Assembly: GCA_035079385.1 (NCBI GenBank)
Contig: JAVHKY010000071.1
Span: 1,986,001-2,050,000, forward strand
Direction: 5' to 3'
From: Aspidiotus rigidus
Lineage: Eukaryota > Arthropoda > Insecta > Hemiptera > Diaspididae
DNA: 64,000 nucleotides
Below are positions 59,247 to 64,000 of the stretch, piece by piece (position 1 is the stretch's first letter; each line of letters begins with the position of its first letter). The translations under genes were made by a program, and so were the position numbers. The notes beneath the pieces were generated by a model. The model was not told the DNA's origin. It did not search any database and saw only the letters and a program-made list of their open reading frames with translations.

Positions 59247-59558
59247 GTAGATTACGAAACGACTGAATCTGTAGTAACAGTTGATTGGGAGAACGGCTTT
59301 GTAGAAACATCCGCTAAAAACAACTTCAACGTCTCAGAGGTGTTTAAAGAGTTATTAACGCAAGCGAAAATTAAATATAATTTAAGTCCAGCGTTGAGAA
59401 GACGAAGAAGAGTTTCTTTACCTCCAAATTCGCCCGCTATTACTCCAAACCAATCGCACTCGGCCATACCGTCCGCGGCGCAATTACAGCATTTAGAAAC
59501 GATCAGAGAAAAGCACGCGAGCAGCGGTGCTAAACGAAATTCGTGTGTGATTTCTTAA
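59247..59558 (+). CDS. Ras-family small GTPase, terminal exon with CAAX box
   Basis: This is the 3' coding exon of the GTPase that starts at 42880. It follows a clear acceptor (tttgttgcag, ending 59246) and joins the earlier exon in phase 0. Continuing the numbering, it supplies residues 146-248 and then a stop. It completes the G domain with ETSAK at 165-169, the guanine-specificity loop. A basic run of Arg follows SPAL, a feature also seen in RASD proteins. A Ser/Pro/Asn-rich hypervariable tail ends in CVIS, a CAAX prenylation signal, so a lipid-anchored protein is expected. No other exon is needed between the two: the G4 and G5 motifs fall at normal spacing across the junction. Confidence 0.93.
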   Translation, partial: VDYETTESVVTVDWENGFVETSAKNNFNVSEVFKELLTQAKIKYNLSPALRRRRRVSLPPNSPAITPNQSHSAIPSAAQLQHLETIREKHASSGAKRNSCVIS

Positions 59559-59800
59559 TTCAGCTGCAGAAGAGCCGATTTCATTACCTTCCTTTTTCCT
59601 CGCGCTCTTCCATTCATTGTAAGTAGGTTCATACTGTAAAGAGATTTCATTTTGTTCACATAATTGTAGTTAGTAGGTATTGCGTAATTAAAAACTTCTT
59701 CGGAAAAAAAAAAAAAAAAAAAAAAATTGCTCAGGTAAAATAGAAATGTAAGGCAGAGTAGGTCCAATTATAGCGGAATTAAAGATTAACGACAAAACAG
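59559..59800 (+). other. Probable 3' UTR of the GTPase gene
   Basis: Non-coding sequence follows the stop codon. Variant poly(A) signals ATTAAA occur at 59687-59692 and 59778-59783. An A-run from about 59705 to 59726 is genomic. The transcript end is inferred only. Confidence 0.45.
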
Positions 59801-60270
59801 GCTTAGTGCAGGGCAATAATTGGTAGGGTAGTTCAAACTCTGGAGGTTAGCCTTGGAATTTGTCCCCTTACATTCCACACTCTGCCTCGGCGGGACACGT
59901 GAAGGCTAGTTAGAATTTAAGGGAAATCTGGCTTGACGAGCCTGCTTCTAGTTCCGCAAGTGAGTCTCATTTTTAGGTCCCATTTGGGTGATCCTTCTTA
60001 CCAATAATACTCGACTGGATTCAAAAGCAATAAGAATTTCAGGGTCAAATTTCGCGATTGTACATCCATTACACATCGCAGAGCTATACAATCATTCTTC
60101 ATTATATAAATAAGAGTGTATAATTCATGTATGTGTAGTCCAAAATCACTTCGCTCTCTTTGGGGAAGTTGCACTATCACAATATTTAATAAGATAAGCC
60201 TTCACAGAGTGAGGATGGGTGCGCATGCGGGTACTTCTAAATTGCACCATGATCGGTGACCCGTAATCTT
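59800..60270. other. No gene recognised
   Basis: Downstream of the GTPase gene; no second gene is visible. Confidence 0.5.
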
Positions 60271-60277
60271 CTGTTCT

Positions 60278-60385
60278 CTTTTGTTCCATGCATTCTTTTT
60301 GGTTCAAATTTGACATCAAAGTAGTGGTAAACTGTCACTCTTTCATAGTAAAATTTGAACCAGATAGAATGCATGGAACAAAAGA
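60278..60385. repeat. 108-bp palindrome (foldback)
   Basis: Arms CTTTTGTTCCATGCATTCT and AGAATGCATGGAACAAAAG, continuing inward as GGTTCAAATTT / AAATTTGAACC. Confidence 0.85.
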
Positions 60386-60429
60386 TATGGGCCGCTCACT
60401 TTTTACCACTTGTTTACTTTTTGCCCCAT

Positions 60430-60640
60430 TTGACCCTATAACACAAAATGGTGTGTTGCGAGTGGCGATTTTCTCTCACAGATAATTCTATGAATAATGC
60501 TCAGAATTGTTCAAAATATCAGGAAATTATTGAAGAAAATACAGCTAATTATTTAACAGCTCACAAAATGTTCTGAGAAATCGTCAGAAGACGTTCAAAG
60601 TTATGCCTAAAATAGCCATCTTTAAATCGTCAATTATCTA
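60430..60640. repeat. Older partial copy of the 60641 element
   Basis: Runs parallel to about 60690-60900, with blocks such as CACAAAATGGTGTGTTGCG, GAAAATACAGCTAATTA and GCCATCTTTAAATCGT. Confidence 0.65.
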
Positions 60641-61090
60641 TTAAGGGTATGCTCTACCTAGTCACGCACACACAGAAAATACACGTGTATTACACAAAAT
60701 GATGTCTTGCGGGTATAGTGATTTTTGCCCACGTATAACATATGGAATAATGTACAAAATGATTAGGAACGTGGTTTAATATATTCTTGAAGTTGAGGAA
60801 AATACGGCTAATTAGTTGAAAGATCGCGAAATATTCTGAATGATCTTCAGGAAACGTTTAAACTTACGTCTGAAGGGGCCATCTTTGAATCGTTGAATTC
60901 CAATCAATGAACAAAATTAGTTTGTGGGAACCAATTAGCCGTATTTTCCTAAGTTTTGTCTACATAAATACGAAGTTTCAAGATATTTCATGCTTTATTT
61001 AATCAGTTACCGGTATCTCGGGACAAAAATCGCAACATACATATTTTGTGTGTGTCTACGTGTGAGTGACTAGGTAGAGCATACCCTTAA
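60641..61090. mobile_element. TTAA-bounded MITE, 450 bp
   Basis: Ends TTAAGGGTATGCTCTACCTA and TAGGTAGAGCATACCCTTAA. TTAA at both extremes could be a piggyBac-type target duplication. A related right end is at 62100-62133 and a related left end at about 15997. Confidence 0.8.
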
Positions 61091-61114
61091 TGCAAAGTCA
61101 TATATATTACTAAC

Positions 61115-61557
61115 CACGGTATAAGATGAAGAGGTAGTGACACGAACGCATTCTGACTGTGGTAAACGCTGTCCGTGATTTTGAAGTAGTTCTGAACATC
61201 CCGAGCGCAGCGCTCGTGATGAAAGTGATGGGTAATGTACAGAGTCTTATGGGAATGCCGCTACTTTCAAAAATTTATTGCAGGATCAGGAATCAGCCGA
61301 TGCATTTCATATTTGGCATAAAAATAAAATTTTGAAAGAATCACCCTTCTAAGTAAATTCTTGGATTTTTTATAATCCTTGGAAATTTCATCAATACTAG
61401 GGTACCAACGGTAACGTCTCGGCGCAGGTGGGGTGTAGAAGGAACAGGGAAACAGCCCGAGTGTTCGCTGCAAACCTAGCGGAAGTTTGTACGTACAACT
61501 TCAAAACTGCGGACACGATTTTAGCGTTGTGTCATTACCTCTTCATCTTATACCGTG
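61115..61557. mobile_element. hAT-type MITE, 443 bp, copy 2
   Basis: Same family as 16068-16529, inverted. Exact 8-bp duplication TTACTAAC at 61107-61114 and 61558-61565. Confidence 0.93.
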
Positions 61558-61859
61558 TTACTAACGTAACAAGTTGTGCATCTTCCTATATACGCAATGA
61601 ATACAAAAAAATGTAACGAAATTTATCCGCGCGCAGCGTCGCATTGCTTATGCTCTTATGGGAGAAATACACCTAAAAAGTATGTTTAGAAACTTCGTGT
61701 TATCTCCAAAAATCGATCGACACCTACCTATTTTTTCTTTTGAATATTAAAGACGAGGCTTCCAGCTTTTTTTTAAGCCATACATGAATATAAACGGTTC
61801 ATTAGAATTTTAGAAATTAAAATTTGAAAAATACGTTTTCTCCATCGTCAGCCAGCTAT

Positions 61860-62133
61860 TTCCAAAAAACTTGTGAGCAATGCTACGCCAGCGCTCAACA
61901 TTCATGTTCCGTGGCAACAACATGAAACTGCGCGAGTTACTCAAAATGAATGAAATCAGTTAGTGTAAACACAATAGCCACATATTTCTGAGTTTCGTCT
62001 ATAAATATTCGCAGTTTTGAGATATTATTTGATGCACTATTGAATCAATTATCTTTCAGCAAAATTCGTACCACGCAATACACCATTTTGTGAAAGTCTA
62101 TATGTGTTAGTGACTAGGTAGAGCATACCCTTC
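61860..62133. repeat. Truncated relative of the 60641 element
   Basis: The right end GTGACTAGGTAGAGCATACC with upstream similarity to 60890-61090; no matching left end. Confidence 0.65.
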
Positions 62134-62139
62134 TAAGTA

Positions 62140-63140
62140 TTGGGACATTTTCTTATACGAGTATATCTACTAAATTTCTTAAGTCGTCTACTTTTTTTAA
62201 CGGAATCTTTGCGAGCCAAATGGAGAATCCTTTCGCGGACCGTAGGTCGGGTATACCTGGTATAATGTATTGCGTATATTTTTTAAAAAAATGCTTACGC
62301 AGCAGCGTATTCATTATCGACTTTTCATTTCATCTAAATTCAAATACGTAAGCACTCGCAGTAATCAAAAATATACGTGGCTATATCTTAGACCTACGAT
62401 ATCAATCACTTTGAACGTTAATTTTAAAAGTTACAATTTTTCTATCCTGCACGGTTGTTCATTAAAAATTCTTCTAGCCAGTAAATGTCATGCGCGCACA
62501 CAAATAACAATTGAGAGGAGTCAAATACATCGACGAGATCTACCTATCTTGAGAATTACTTGAAAACAATTCATGTAAATGAAGCCAAAATTTCTCGTTA
62601 ACAATTACGTTGAACACTCTGCAACATTGTGCAGTCGTATAAAAACAGTTGGTTTGATAATTTCAGAAAATAGGCATCATCACACTTGAGAGAAAACTAT
62701 TGAGGAATGCTCAAAAAATTAACAAGAAAAAATCACATGCACAACTTCACATACATGACTATAATTTGACCATAATTGAAGAAAATTGACACATTAGTTT
62801 TGGAGGAACTGAGCTAACAAAAAAATAGTTATTTATTATACAAGGTCCTAAACCGAGTGACTTATCACGAGTTTGTGGACCGTGTATAATACAAAATTTT
62901 TTTTTTATACGTTCAAATTACGTGCAATTTACGTGCAAATTTCGTACCCAGGATATAACCCGTAACTTGAACCTGTGGCTAAACCAGCCAGTTCATCTAC
63001 CAAAAATGGCCACCTGTGACTAAAACATCTAGTTTACCTACTGGTCCGCCCCGTGACTAAAATGGCTAGTTTACCTATCGAAAACAGCTGATTAATTGCC
63101 AGTTTTACCAGCATGTATAAAAAAAACATTATTCAAGGAA
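62140..63140. other. No gene recognised
   Basis: A fragment GCTTACGCAGCAGCGTATTC at 62291-62311 partly resembles the dispersed hairpin. A run CCAGTTTACC / CTAGTTTACC recurs at 62990-63110. Confidence 0.45.
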
Positions 63141-63144
63141 TATA

Positions 63145-63844
63145 TCGTCGGCTTAGTGGCAATACCTTGCAAGCCCAAAATATCAATTTTTCAGGAAATA
63201 AAAAAAACGTTTTTCTAGATATGGAAAATACCTTGTATCCCAAGAATATGGGTTACGAGGTTTTTGCGATTCCCCATAAGATGTAATCTTGGGGTTACGA
63301 GGTATTTCCGGCACCTTCTGGCTAATTTGGTATACGAGGTATTGCAAAACTGTAAATACAAGGAAAATGATTGGTTTACGGGTTACGAGGTATTTTTCAT
63401 TGGGATGTTAACCTATGTTTGGTAGCGCTAGAATCGCCTTCCTCTCTCGCCGCACTCGCTTGAATTTCTGGGTGACGATTTTACGTTCAATGTATTCGGC
63501 CATAAGAAACGAGATTTTCAATTAGTCATAGATGACTCAATACTTCACCATTAGAATTACTTCTTTCAGTTATCGATTCTCTTGAAGTGTTTAAACGATT
63601 TATAGGATATAATTTTTTGATATTACGAATTGTAATAATTTAAATCGTATTTCAAAATTGCAAATTCCCCATCATGAAGCATGGTACGTTAAAATTATCC
63701 CCCACATGTTCGAGCACGGCTACCAACTTACGTAACTTGGGTTAACATCCCAATTGAATTCTACGGCAGTTTTTACATTAGATTAGCTTGTAACCCAGAA
63801 TCAGCTGTTTTGTGGCTTACAAGGTATTGCCACTAAGCCGACGA
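63145..63844. mobile_element. TIR element, 700 bp, TSD TA, with internal repeats
   Basis: Ends TCGTCGGCTTAGTGGCAATA and TATTGCCACTAAGCCGACGA, flanked by TA (63143-63144, 63845-63846). GGTTACGAGGTATTT-type units recur at least five times inside. It hosts a 352-bp insertion. Confidence 0.88.
63401..63752. mobile_element. TIR element, 352 bp, TSD AT, copy 2 (nested)
   Basis: Same family and length as 48736-49087, inverted; AT at 63399-63400 and 63753-63754. Sits in a repeat of the 700-bp element. Confidence 0.9.
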
Positions 63845-64000
63845 TATGTAAGAATATCAGCTGATCGTTTACCGGTGCTCTAAGTCTTTCCGGCATTCCG
63901 TTTTCCCGATACCTCAAAACACGTAAAAACCGTGAAATCAATTGACAACTATCTACTAATAGGTATTGTCTATCTTATAAAAAATCAACTACCAAACCTG

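Overview
This is eukaryotic, almost certainly arthropod, nuclear DNA. Coding exons carry spliceosomal GT/AG borders, most of the window is AT-rich non-coding sequence, and decayed transposons of many classes are packed together. The very frequent palindrome AGGTACCT (often inside TAGGTACCTA) and the mix of hAT, pogo, MULE, Penelope-like, copia-like and Helitron-like remnants recall sap-sucking Hemiptera (aphid, scale or mealybug type). That placement is an impression, not a result.

The only gene recognised with confidence is a plus-strand Ras-superfamily GTPase of the RASD/Rhes to Di-Ras type. Two coding exons are visible, 42880-43315 and 59247-59558, joined by a phase-0 intron of about 15.9 kb. 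That intron holds a MULE remnant, a non-LTR retrotransposon fragment, a Helitron-like repeat with four further insertions, a hAT transposon nested in another element, several foldbacks and a candidate hammerhead core. The first coding exon(s) lie upstream and were not found. Two short minus-strand terminal exons (2507-2697, Gly/Tyr-rich; 3765-3899, small secreted-peptide type) are plausible.

Layout: 1-6690 SINE-like DNA, two small exons and a FLYWCH-like remnant; 6690-13300 sparse sequence with foldbacks; 13300-14290 a Penelope-like remnant with long inverted arms; 14640-23200 a dense repeat domain (tandem hairpins, repeated blocks, hAT MITEs, a pogo element, a Helitron-like unit); 23200-42880 mostly featureless with a copia-like remnant at 26.5-27.3 kb, a tRNA-like SINE head at 32.6 kb and a pogo-like MITE at 40.3 kb; 42880-59558 the GTPase gene and its transposon-filled intron; 59560-64000 more MITEs, one nested in another.

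The most informative signals are pairs of filled and empty sites within the window, which prove several insertions and give their order, and a set of hairpins at equivalent positions whose stems differ in sequence while staying perfectly paired.
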